NCBI RefSeq assembly: GCF_000003815.2
Contig: NC_049986.1
Span: forward strand, 18,051,464 to 18,115,463
From: Branchiostoma floridae
Taxonomy: Eukaryota; Chordata; Leptocardii; Amphioxiformes; Branchiostomatidae
Direction: 5' to 3'
DNA length: 64,000 nucleotides
Shown here piece after piece: positions 37,075 to 48,035 of the stretch. A model generated the notes under the pieces. It did no database searches and was not told where the DNA came from. It was given only the letters and a program-made list of their open reading frames with translations. The position numbers and the translations under genes were made by a program. Position 1 is the stretch's first letter. Each line of letters begins with the position of its first letter.

Positions 37075-37800
37075 TCAAAGTGATTCATCTCCGCCGTTCC
37101 TGGACCGAATGACCTGAAATTTGGCACAGGGGTAGAATGGGCCAATACCTTGATGCTTTTTTCTCAGTTTTTTCATATCTGCCTCTAAAATGATTTTATT
37201 GAGATTTTTTTGGTCAATTTTAGACCAAAACTGTATATTTTGGCCCCTGTACCCTGGTATTACAACCAAATGAGCTGAAATTTGACAGAGATGTGCCTTG
37301 ATAATGCCCCCATATAAATTCGATAACACTTTTGGTGTACAGTACAACAAAATGCTTATTTTTGCGATTTTTTGACCAATTTTTGACCAAAAAAGGACAC
37401 TTTTGGCCCCTGTACCCTGGTATTACAACCAAATGAGCTGAAATTTGACAGAGATGTGCCTTGATAATGCCCCCATATAAATTCAATAACACTTTTGGTG
37501 TACAGTACAACAAAATGCTTATTTTTGCGATTTTTTTTACCAATTTTTGACCAAAAAAGGACACTTTTGGCTCCTGTACCTTGGTATTGCAACCGAATGA
37601 GCTGAAATTTGACACAGATGTGCCTTGATAATACCTTCATATAAATTCAATAACACCTTTGGTGTACAGTGCAACAAAAGGCTTATTTTTTGCGATTTTT
37701 GGCCAATTTTTGACCAAAAAAGGACACTTTTGGCTCCTGTACCCTGGTATTACAATTAAATGACCTGAAATTTGGTATAGATAGGCATTAGATACTTGGC
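37075..37800. repeat. Tandem satellite, period about 163 bp, about 4 copies
   Basis: The phrase TGGCCCCTGTACCCTGGTAT (or CTCCTGTACC) occurs at 37241, 37404, 37568 and 37731. Each copy continues through TGAGCTGAAATTTGACA, GATGTGCCTTGATAAT and a run of TTTTTGACCAAAAAAGGAC. The second and third copies are the most alike. The minus-strand open frames are repeats of this unit and are not considered genes. Confidence 0.9.
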
Positions 37801-38940
37801 AACAAGATTCAAGTCAAATTTTTGACATAAACAACTTTAAAATGATTAATTTTGGCACTTTTCTGAGGGGAAATTTGTTTTCTTTTGGCCTCCTGACGTG
37901 ACCTTCCGTGACCCCGCACAGAGCCACACCTGTGCGCGTCAGCCGGAGAGTTGATTGAATCAAAGACCTAGCCAATCAGCGAAGAGGAGGCCAAAGGCTA
38001 ATTAATATTCATAAGCGGGGCCTCATGATCCCGTATATAGCAGTGTTCCCGCCAGGGGGAGCGAAGCCCGCCTAAGGCTCGCGCATTTTAGACTATTCAG
38101 AAGGCTTTGTATTGTATCAGTTCTTAGGGGCATATCTATGATAATCGCAGCAGTCACTTAACTTCTCTTCAGGAGTTTAGCGTAAGTACACTATTTCAGG
38201 TCAAACCGTCAAAGGCAACTAAAAACAAACTTTAACGTTACTGAGTTCAACAGTACTTGTAACTTGTTATCCGAAGTTGAAACGCTAGCGATGTTTTTTT
38301 CGCTGCGCTGTTAGCTCCGTGCGACTGTTGTTGACGGTCTTATAACGGTATATTTTGCACCCCTGTACCCTGGTATGAGTAACATTTGGTATAGATAGGC
38401 ATAAGATAGTTGGTAAAATGATCCAAGTAAAATTTTTGGCATAAAGTACTGTAAAAGGCTTAATTACAGCACTTTTTTTAGGGGAAATTGGTTTTCTTTC
38501 GTTCTCCATGCCATGACCTTTCGGACGTTCACCCCACAGAGCCGACATCTGCACCTGCGTCTAGCCGGCAGGAAGAGTTAATTCAATTTATGGTTCAGCC
38601 AATCAGCGAAGAGGAAAGCGAAGGCTAATCAATATTCATAAGCGGGACCACACAATACGTTAACTTGAAGACTCAGGCCGTACAGACTTCTCGCCAGGAT
38701 TTTTTCAAAGCGTCGGACAGGGGTCCGGGGGCCGCCGAATGTCCCTGGCGGGGTCCAGGGGCAGGGCCACTGTGGGGGGGGGGGGGACCAGGTGGGCGAA
38801 GCCCCCCCGGAAGCTCTTGCATATTAGACTATTGAGAAGGCTTCTTTTATCAGTTTTTTTAGGGCCATATCTACGATAACCGTAGCAGTCACTTACTTCT
38901 CTTCAGCAGTTTGACTTTAAAATATTTCGGGTCAAAGCTT
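37800..38940. repeat. Two diverged copies of a promoter-like module
   Basis: Copy 1 (about 37830-38180) and copy 2 (about 38445-38925) share AGCCAATCAGCGAAGAGG, TATTCATAAGCGGG, AGACTATT-AGAAGGCTT and CATATCTA-GATAA--G-AGCAGTCACTTA. Copy 1 includes CCGTATATAGC after a CCAAT box, which resembles a core promoter. Copy 2 has a GC-rich, G-run insertion (38700-38810). No downstream gene could be tied to either copy. Part of the 163-bp satellite phrase (CCTGTACCCTGGTAT) also precedes copy 2 at 38360. Confidence 0.7.
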
Positions 38941-40451
38941 CAAACACAACTAAAACCTCATAAACAACAAACTTTACTTAGCTCAACAGTATACAAAAAT
39001 ATTGTACGGGTTGCCATCCTTAGTTGAAGCGCTTATTTACAGCGCTAGTATCTTCGCTGCGCCGTTAGCCGCCGTGCGACTTTTCTTGACGGTCTGATAT
39101 CCCTACGTCGCCGCCTCGCTGATATTCCCACGGACATGTTTCAAGAAAAATACCCAGCAAAAAACGCTGTTCTGCGTCAAATTCTATTCTATAAAACATG
39201 TGGGACTCAGTGTTACAGTCTAAATATTTTGTAGAAGCACCGCTGTAGGAAAGAAGGTCAAAGCAATGTAAAACATCACGTAGCATGAAGTTCGCTGTCA
39301 ACTGGCACACAGCACATGACTGTTTGAAACTCTAAGTCTAATCATCAGCCGTGTTTGATTGATAGCCGGCGGTCCTTTGATGAAGTCGGCGAAAGGTGCG
39401 TTAGTTAGAAAATCTGCGTTTAGTTTTGATACGTAATTATAAGTTAGACAGTGGCGAGAATGATTATTTTCTCATCAATATTTCTCTTCAGAATTATTTG
39501 AACTTAAGTTAGACAGTGGCGAGAATGATTATTTTCTCATCAATATTTCTAATGATCAGTGTACTGAAATCATGTGTAACGTATGACAATTGGCTTACCT
39601 GTGCAATGTTTATATGATTAATGATCAGTGTACTGAAATCATGTGTAACGTATGGCTCCTAGTCAATAGATCAGCATTTTCTCTATAGTGACCACCTGTC
39701 TATAGTGGCCATATTTCCTAGTGCTGTTGTTGTTTGACATAAACTTTGAACATTTAAATTGTAAGTAACTTTAAACTGCCAGAGTTTCAGCCCAATAAAA
39801 CACTCTCAGTGCCAGGGTATGAACAGACTGACCAGACAGACGAAAATAAATCCTCGAACAAGGTTCAATCGTATCTTCCGGGTCTGGCAGGAAGTTGTTA
39901 AACTAAAATAAGAATAGGCTCGATGGCTGATTGCATACAAAGTAAAACAGTTTAACAGTTTTACAGCTTGAAGAAAACAAACGCTCCTACAGTACCTGCA
40001 CCTGCTTGGTAATTATTAAATCGTATGCCCTACTTGAATAAAAAAAGTTCACTGCAAAAATAAATGTACCCACATCACAAGGAGCTTATACTTTTTTAAA
40101 CTTACACATAGTTATCGTACTGAAAATTGTTAATGACATTACATGAAGTCATTCAACAATTTTCAGTCATGATGAAAACTTTCTGAATGGAAGGTGTGAT
40201 TATTGTCATTTTCTGAAAAATAGAAGCAAGCTCTGTTTTTACCTGGAATCAATTCACAATACCAGTCCACTTTGGGGGATAATGTACTGTTAAGAGGATG
40301 TTCCATTTTTGCGCAGGGGTGATTTGGAACAGTCCAATGTTGCGTGGGAAGAGGTATGGCTGAAATATGCTGTATTTGCTCTTAAGCAAATGTCGGCCTT
40401 TCTAGTTGAATTCATTTCCATTCCTGCAGTGTCACAGACGTGATCAACAAC
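38941..40451. other. 5' region of the second zinc-finger gene; short tandem duplications
   Basis: A 45-base segment (AAGTTAGACAGTGGCGAGAA onward) is repeated exactly at 39441-39485 and 39506-39550. A 36-base segment (TAATGATCAGTGTACTGAAA onward) is repeated at about 39550 and 39619. A splice acceptor (CATTCCTGCAG) lies about 20 bases upstream of the ATG at 40452. The first exon of the gene was not found. Confidence 0.65.
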
Positions 40452-41282
40452 ATGGCAACCGCAGCTGCATCTCGTCTGAAACAAGTGGAGAAAAGGGATG
40501 GACGTGGAGAGAATCTTCCGCGTACCCACAAGTGCAGCGTGTGTGATAAGCAGTTTTCTTTTCTCAGTAAGTTAAAACGACACCTGCGCACCCACACAGG
40601 TGAGAAACCCTTCAGTTGTGAGGAATGTAGCAAGCAGTTCAGTTTGCTGGATTCTCTGAAGAGGCATATGAGGACGCACACAGGGGAGAAACCCTACAGA
40701 TGTGAGGAGTGCAGCAAGCAGTTCAGTTTGCTGGATTCTCTGAAGAAGCATATGAGGACTCACACTGGCGAAAAACCCTACAGATGTGATGAGTGTGGCC
40801 AGCAGTTCAGTGAGCTGGGTCGTCTGAAGAAACATATACGGATTCATACCGGAGAGAAACCTTACAGATGTGAGGAGTGTGGCAGACAGTTTAGTTTGTT
40901 GTGTAATCTGAAGATACATATGCGGAGTCACACAGGGGAGAAACCGTACTGGTGTGAGGAGTGCAGCCGACAGTTTAGTGAGTTGGGTCATTTGAAGAAA
41001 CACAGGCGAACTCACACTGGGGAAAAGCCATACAGATGTGAGGAGTGCAGCAAAAAGTTCAGTCATGCTGTTACTCTGAAGAGTCATATGAGGACTCATA
41101 CAGGTGAGAAGCCATACAAATGTGAGTAGTGTAGCAAACAGTTCAGTGAGCGGGGTACTCTGAAGAGTCATATGAGGACTCACACAGGTGAGAAACCATA
41201 CAAGTGTGAGGAGTGCAGCAGGCAGTTCAGTCAGCTGGGTAATCTGAAGAGACACATGCAGAATCATACCAGTACACGTTGA
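40452..41282 (+). CDS. C2H2 zinc-finger protein with an in-frame stop after seven fingers
   Basis: The reading frame starts MATAAASRLKQVEKRDGRG at 40452 behind a splice acceptor, as in its paralogue at 30200-31208. Seven intact fingers (FSCEECSKQFSLLDSLKRH type, TGEKPY linkers) follow. Codon 41127-41129 is TAG where every other finger has GAG (C-E-E-C), so the predicted product stops at 225 residues. The same frame continues past the stop through the rest of finger 8 and a whole finger 9, to TGA at 41280-41282. Beyond that, about 41290-41530 keeps decayed finger traces. Either the protein is shortened to seven fingers, or this allele is a recent loss, or there is a base error. Role: nuclear DNA binding; target unknown. 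Confidence 0.8.
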
Positions 41283-42313
41283 AAGTTTTCAAAGGCCCAA
41301 CAGGTGTGATGAGTGCATGCAGCGAACAGTTCAGTATACTGGGATTTCTGAAAAAGCATGACAGACAGAAAACGTACAAATGTTAGGAGTACAGAAAACG
41401 TTCAATGAGCTGGGTCATTGCAAACATCATATGGGAATTTACTGACTCTGTGAGAAATTCTACCAGTGTGAAGATTACAGTAGGACTGTCTGGACCCCAA
41501 GACATTTAAAAACTCACATGCAAACCTACTGTGATGCCGATGAAAGTCTACAGCTATTGATGCGAAGGTTCCAGGCATGTTCGGCTCCTGGGGTAGAATT
41601 GATTTTTTTGCGTTGTAGAATTTGGTTAAAGACCAGGGCCTTCTCTTTGAGAATTGTCTGCTGCCATGATGTCAATATTGCCAAAATATTGTAGATAGAT
41701 ACATCCTGTCAATAGCACAAAAAATTCTTATTTTCCGTATCATGTTGGACAGTACCTTTTGTGAACCCAGTCCTCTGGACATTATGATGCTGATGATAAC
41801 AGTTGCACTCATTTGCACATACAGGATTCCATGTAATAGAGCATCATGGATATTACAGAGAAGGCTACCAGTATCTGGAATATAATAATTGTTTTGTTTT
41901 ATGAGTCAAGTGTACAGTAGTTTAGATAACGTTAACCATCAGGTGATCATAGTTTACTGGTTAGAATAACACCGTGTAAGGTAGTTGCCTCTCTGGTTTT
42001 GAGGATAACATGTAGCTGCATGGCAAGGAACTGATTATCACTGACTTTGACTTTTGACACTGCTTTCAACGGAAGGTAACATTTTCACCTATGTATCATA
42101 GCCTATCTAACATTTACATCTATCTATTCATAGTAGTAGTAGTATCATAGCCTTGAACAAGTGAGCCATATTGTTAGATCAAGTTGAAAACTTTTCTACT
42201 TGCCGCTCTAACTTATCACTAAAATTATTATTATAGTGGATAGAAAACTTCTCTTTCTATATTATACTTATGATGTTGTTTAGATAATAGATAGTAGATA
42301 ACATATAATAGAG
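41283..42313. other. Decayed finger remnants, then no gene
   Basis: Up to about 41530 there are several degenerate C2H2-like segments in shifting frames. After that nothing is recognisable. Confidence 0.6.
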
Positions 42314-42665
42314 CAGGGCTCGAAATTCATTTTATGGGTTAGGTGCACTGGTGCACCCAGCTTAAAAAATTGGGTGCACCAAAAAATGTTTGGGTGCACC
42401 ACTTAAATTTAAGTAATAACCTAATAGCAAAACTTAGTTACAAACTATCAAATTCTTTAACAAGTACCATGACAGACATTTTTATTATCCTTCTAACACT
42501 TAGATGTCAAGAATATGATGTATACTAGTATACTTTGATATCTTTACATACATAAACCTAAGAAAATATTTGGGTGCACCCTGTGCACCCACAGAAAATA
42601 ATTGGGTGCACAGCTCCAATTTTGGGTGCACCTGGGTGCACTTGCACCCAGTATTTCGAGCCCTG
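42314..42665. mobile_element. hAT-like MITE, 352 bp, TIR CAGGGCTCGAAATT
   Basis: It starts CAGGGCTCGAAATTC and ends with the inverted TATTTCGAGCCCTG. TAGAG flanks both ends (42309-42313 and 42666-42670), the visible part of a target duplication. Multiple copies of GGGTGCACC and its complement lie just inside both ends. CAGGG-type termini are typical of hAT elements. No transposase is present. Confidence 0.85.
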
Positions 42666-43065
42666 TAGAGTCTCGGTGTTGGAGACCGTTAGTAGTTAAC
42701 GTTATGTAAAAATGACACTTTCTGTCTGGTTGAGCCTCCAACAACTTTAATTCCTCTTGATGAGATTTTGTAAGTAAATATGCAGTACTTTCAACTTTGA
42801 CTATTCTGTGCCATTCACCGTTGTTAGAAATTAGCTCTACTAAACCATTGTGACTTGTTATGTTATGTTCAACAGTTTATCTGACATGTGTGTATAAGCA
42901 ATAAAGGCAACATTTCTTGAAACGACGGTTTCATTGGTACATTATTTTAATGATGGTCATGATACTAGTAGTTGTAAATTTAGTACCAAAGTACCCAAAG
43001 TTAGCCTGTCCTAAAAAATCTTTTCAGGTCAGGCTCACTAATCAAATGGTACCAAGGCTATTAAA

Positions 43066-43266
43066 GGCTAGGGTCACATTTCCGAACTGGGGCCCGGCCG
43101 GGCCGTTGATGAAAAATGAAAAATAAAAATGTGTACTGCAAAATATACACAAAAAAATGCCCCTGACTATTCTCTTTACATCTTGTGTTTGGTGTCTTTT
43201 ATTTCATACTTTTTGCTCCCAAAAGCTGACTGGCTGGGCCCTGGTTTGGAAATGTGACGTAGGCCT
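43066..43266. mobile_element. MITE of about 200 bp
   Basis: The left end GGCTAGGGTCACATTTCCGA continues to a GC-rich GGGGCCCGGCCGGGCC. The right end is the inverted version (GGGCCCTGG, GGAAATGTGACGTAGGCC). The middle is AT-rich. Non-coding fold-back element. Confidence 0.75.
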
Positions 43267-44646
43267 AACTTCGGAAAGGCAACATTTTGCAGCTAACTAG
43301 AGTCGATTCCGAGTCACTGGGAGGGTTGCCATTGTCATCATTTACAAATGGTTTCAATTGTTTTCAATCATATGTCCAGGAGATTTTGTACTTTTGAAAT
43401 ATTTCTAATGCTGTTTGAACTTTTCTGAACATTTTCCCCGGTGTGTGAAACCTTTGAAATATTCACAATGTGGAACAGAATACTTCTAACAGTTTGTAAG
43501 CAATGGCAACAGCATTTTGCCATTATTTACTATTTTCTACCATTTTTTGTAATATTGGGTCAGTGGGCTAGGAAGAAAGCAATTCACATATCCTTGCAAA
43601 GTACGGTTGGGTGTCATGTCAATGGCCTACCACAAAGGACCCACCAGTGCCCATCAGTGAAATCTAAAATATACCAGGCAGACAAAAGGGGCTAACTTTT
43701 ATGGGGCAATAAATCAATTCTACCATTTGGCAAGGTTTACCATTTTTTGTAAATGAAAGAATCCTGCAGATGTTTAAAAATTATTGTAAATAAAGAGATT
43801 TTTGTGTGATCTCTTTCAAAATTTTTCCAAAGTATTCAAAGGAATTCAAATAGATTCAAAATTCGATATTATGATTTTTGATAAAATTATAATTGTTGGG
43901 GCTTACATATTCTTTTATTCAAAATAATTGCAACTTATTATGATTATTGTCTAAAAACCCTCATGGTGTCTCGAAATGGACTCTAGCTCTCAGCAAATTT
44001 TCATTTTTTTGTTGTTGTAATTTTAAGTCATTCAAATCCGGCCTCAAGAAGACTATCATGTTATGACAGTGGTTACAACTAACACCTATGATTTGGCGTA
44101 TATTTTGGTCTAACTCCGAAAGTACCATACAGTCAGTTATACTGTGACCTTTTTCATGTGTGACCATCGGGTAATCAGGTTTCTAAACCCTGACCTTTGA
44201 CCTTCAAACAAATTCTCCCGCTTGGGTTTTGAAGTCATTCATTGTCACGCGATTATCAACATATTCCAACGCCGTATCACTTACGAAACATCGTAAGTCT
44301 GTAGGTGAGGCATCTACTTATTGTTAACACTGACTAAATCGGCTCATGCTATGATAGATTAGCCATCTGGTGTGTTTTGAAAGGGCCAGGCAAATGGGGG
44401 AGGGCGCGTCGAAAAATGGTTTCGTACTCATGATCACTAGCTAGTGGCGCTCTTGTCTAGCGCTGCTGTTTACAATCCTGTTACAAGCTGCATAGTATAA
44501 CGATATCTAGTGTAATTCGTTGGATGTTTCATGTGAGTAAAATCCAATGGAAGGTAGAGATCAAGGTGGTATTTTAAATGTTTAAATAATAAATTAGGAA
44601 AATATATAAATGTTGTTGTTCTTCTGATTTGAGCCGGAAATCCATC

Positions 44647-46126
44647 ATTCATTACCTCCATGAAATGTCATGGAATGGAGGTTATATTTTCTGTTATGTG
44701 TCTCTGTCTGTGTAGATGATTACTCAAGAACGGCTGGATGGATTGGTTTCATACTTGTTGTGTTGGTGGGCTGTGATGAAAGCTCGAATCGATGAGATCT
44801 TGGGAGCCGTATCTGTCGTTATAATCGATGTAATAATATCAGAAATCACCCCTACATTTGAGATATATTGGTACAGGCATCGTGCTGTATGTGTTTGTTA
44901 ATGGGCTTAGCTGCAAGCAGATAGTGAGGTGACAGCTGTTTGGGGAACCTCCAGTAGTTTTATTTATGTCTGCTTAGGACTGTTTGAAATATTTGTAACA
45001 GTTGGCACAGTAGTTACCTCCATGAAATGTCATGGAGGTTATATTTTCTGTTATGTGTCTCTGTCTGTGTACAAGATTACTCAAGAACGGCTGGATGGAT
45101 TGGTTTCATACTTGTTGTGTTGGTGGGCTGTGATGAAAGCTCGAATAGATGTGATTTTGGGCACCGTATCTGTCGTTATAATCGATGTAATAATATCAGA
45201 AATCCCCCCTATATCTGCGATATATTGTAACAGGCATCGTGCTTTAAGTGTTTGTTAATAGGCTTAGCTCGAAGCAGATAGTGAGGTGATTTGTATGACA
45301 GCTGTTTGGGGAACCCCGAGTTTTTTGAATATGATAATTAGTTTTATTTATGTCTGCTTAGATGTGATGTGGTGTGATTAGATGTCATGGAGATGTGAAG
45401 CGTAAGTATAATTGTAAGAAGTTGAAGTACATTTAACGGTAATGCTTAACAGGTATGTATGTCTCACATACTGTACTGCTGATTTGAGTGACATGGTGAT
45501 TAAAATGCCATTAGGTCCTCTCATCTTAGATGGGTTGGGTGTCAGAAGTTTTATGGGCGATACAGATGTTCTGATTTCGTTACGATAAGGGACAGTTGTT
45601 AGTTGTCTCTTTCGTAGCCAATGGTACTTGTTTTTTAGCAGACGGGGTTGGCGCCAAGTATTCATCTTACAGTTGATGTAGGGCTATCAGAGGAAAGTGT
45701 GCATCTCATTTTTGTACCGTGTGAACAGCTGATGTTATGACATATTGGTGGAAAATCAAATCACCATCTGACTAAAGTTGGCCACATCCCTTCTTCTTTC
45801 TGAGTTTCCCAACTTCCTCCCACCACACCGCTCTGAGGCACATAGTCGAACCTCAATAATGCTGACAACCTTAGACAGTTTAAATGCCAAACATCAAGCT
45901 TAAGGAACACCAACGCTACCATATGCCGTCGACCTCTTAAACGCACATTACACAATTAAGTGTCACATTTTAATAATTACTAATCAGATGGACATCCTCT
46001 GTGTCATTATATAAATACACCACTACTTTCCCATAACATTTATAACCATTACTCTCAAATACAACCGACTATAAACATACATACCATCCACAAAAAAGCA
46101 ATAAATATTTCATGGAGGTATGAGGT
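44647..46126. mobile_element. Possible 1.5-kb non-coding element containing a 360-bp tandem duplication
   Basis: ACCTCCATGAAAT lies at the left edge and its complement TTTCATGGAGGTAT at the right edge. Within it, two units of about 360 bp (about 44653-45012 and 45013-45340) share CTCAAGAACGGCTGGATGGA, GTGATGAAAGCTCGAAT, GTATCTGTCGTTATAATCGA and GACAGCTGTTTGGGGAACC. The parallel open frames of the two units follow the duplication and are not convincing genes. Confidence 0.6.
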
Positions 46127-46548
46127 CCCCGAACTCTAGTTATTATAAATTTTATAATTTTGAGCAGAGAAGGTTCATATAGCAAGCAGCCAACACTCAC
46201 ACTGTCATTATATAAAAGCATGTTGGACTATTGAGTGCCAAACAAAAAGAAAGGAATATATGATGGTAGAAAAAGTAAAATACATGTACATGTCAATGAT
46301 GGAAACTATTAGTATTAGAAAGTCATGTCCGGTTTGACACTTTTCATTTTCTATGTTTAGAATCACACGGGAGGGAAGGTTGAGAAACTATCGACAGGAC
46401 GTCACAATAAACCAGACACATGGGATCAGACACAGTGAGTCAGCAAGACAACTTCAAAGGTAATTCGGCGCAAGGAAGGTACAACTAAACTTTGCAACTC
46501 GACAGTGAAGTGTTCTTCCATGAACATTTACAAGACAGAGGATTCAAC

Positions 46549-47673
46549 ATGTTTCAAGTTCAACAAAACATATCGGTACCAGTAATACTGGTGTATCCTA
46601 TGGCTATGCCTTTGCCCATTGTCAGTACAGGACAGGTAACCCAACAAGCTCAGACAACAGTAACTCACTCACTCACGGCCCAAGCCCAGACAAACGTACA
46701 AGAAAAAACTCACAAATGTGATCAATGTGACTATTCCACCTCCCATCCAAGCAATCTAAACAAGCACAAGAACAGTCAACATGCCGATGAGAAAAAAACG
46801 TACACGTGTGGGGAGTGCGAATTTACGACGACAAACGGAAAGCATCTGTCTAAACACGCAAAAACACACCCAGGTGGAAAACCCTTCAAATGTGACCAGT
46901 GTGACTATCGTACAACTTTAAAGGACAGATTAAACTCACACATGCGTAAGCACACGGGTGAAAAACCGTACATGTGTGGGGAGTGCGGGTACCGCACCTC
47001 TCAGAGAGGTAACCTGGTCACTCATATGAGGGGCCATGTAGGGGACAAACCACACAAGTGTGACTTGTGTGGCCATTCTGTTTGGCGAAAAAAAGCTTTA
47101 GACAGACACATGGCAGCGCATGCTGCAGGAAGGGAGCACTTCGGACCTTACAACTGTGACCACTGCGACTTCACTACAACAAAGAGAAGAAGGTTTGAAG
47201 CACACCTTGTTAGACATACAGGTGTGAAACCCTACAAGTGTGATGCCTGTGACTTTAGTACAATACATAGAGACAGTTTAAAAGCGCATGTCGCTATTCA
47301 TTCAGGTGAGGGACGATACAAGTGTGATCAGTGTGACTTTTCCGCAGCATGGAAAACCACTTTAGATCGGCACATGGCAAAACATGATGGTGAGAAGCCC
47401 TTCTTGTGTGAAAAGTGCGGATTCCGGACGGCTCGGAAGTGTCATCTACGCCGACATCTGACGACCCACTCGGAGGATAAACCTCACAAGTGTGACCAAT
47501 GTGACTTTTCCACCGCAAGGAAGAACCATCTAGACAGGCACATGCTGACACACACCGGGGAGAAACGCTTCATGTGTGAGGAGTGTGGCTACAGGACGAC
47601 TGATAACTATCATCTAAAGCGGCACATAAGGAGAAAACATGAGAGAGAAACCGCTGAAGCAGTATCAGTGTGA
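46549..47673 (+). CDS. C2H2 zinc-finger protein, 11 fingers of the CDQCDFST type
   Basis: The first ATG in the frame is at 46549; an in-frame TAA lies at 46486-46488. The product has 374 residues. The N-terminal 60 residues (MFQVQQNISVPVILVYPMAM, then Gln/Thr-rich) have no fingers. Eleven C2H2 fingers follow, mostly alternating CDQCDFST and CGECGYRT types, the pattern of the REST/ZNF-like CDxCDFxT group rather than the TGEKPYRCEEC type of the other two genes here. It is therefore a separate lineage. A possible donor at 46459 suggests a 5' UTR exon. The protein ends RKHERETAEAVSV. Just past the last finger, a further finger-like segment (YQCDFCIGQKGNFSLHK) lies in another frame at about 47660-47712. 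Nuclear DNA binding; target unknown. Confidence 0.88.
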   Translation: MFQVQQNISVPVILVYPMAMPLPIVSTGQVTQQAQTTVTHSLTAQAQTNVQEKTHKCDQCDYSTSHPSNLNKHKNSQHADEKKTYTCGECEFTTTNGKHLSKHAKTHPGGKPFKCDQCDYRTTLKDRLNSHMRKHTGEKPYMCGECGYRTSQRGNLVTHMRGHVGDKPHKCDLCGHSVWRKKALDRHMAAHAAGREHFGPYNCDHCDFTTTKRRRFEAHLVRHTGVKPYKCDACDFSTIHRDSLKAHVAIHSGEGRYKCDQCDFSAAWKTTLDRHMAKHDGEKPFLCEKCGFRTARKCHLRRHLTTHSEDKPHKCDQCDFSTARKNHLDRHMLTHTGEKRFMCEECGYRTTDNYHLKRHIRRKHERETAEAVSV

Positions 47674-47734
47674 CTTTTGTATAGGACAGAAGGGAAACTT
47701 TAGCCTTCACAAGGTCTTTCTGTGGGGGTACGGA

Positions 47735-48035
47735 CAGGGCTCTAGCCAGCTCGAAATTTTTTTCCGTCAGCCAATTCCCACTGTCACGAAAACCGCGAAA
47801 ATTAAGTTAGAAAGACGGAACTGAGACCTTGAAAACCGGTTTTTAATGAGATTATCGTATGCGAAAGGGTGCCAACACACTAAGTCAACAATCATAACAA
47901 TAGCAAGACAAACAGTGTGTGGCTTTCCGACCGTGGACAGCGTCCCCAAGCCGCCTGTAGCTTCCACCAAGAATTTTTGTCCGTCAAGGTTTAAAAAATT
48001 GTCCGTCACACGCAGCAAACTTCGGTACGGATCAT
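47735..48035. mobile_element. Possible truncated hAT-type element
   Basis: CAGGGCTCTAGCCAGCTCG at 47735 looks like a hAT-type left end. TTTTTTCCGTCAG and repeated TTGTCCGTCA phrases follow. No matching right end was found nearby. Confidence 0.4.

Noticed and set aside
37075-37640. Three overlapping minus-strand frames with near-identical repeats
   Set aside because: They are the 163-bp satellite read in different frames, with no start, splice or domain evidence.
37075-37800. CRISPR-like regular repeats
   Set aside because: The whole 163-bp unit repeats, with no short repeat and variable spacer pattern, in an animal genome.
44716-45258. Paired plus-strand frames of 61-109 codons
   Set aside because: They result from the 360-bp tandem duplication; no domain or splice signal supports coding.
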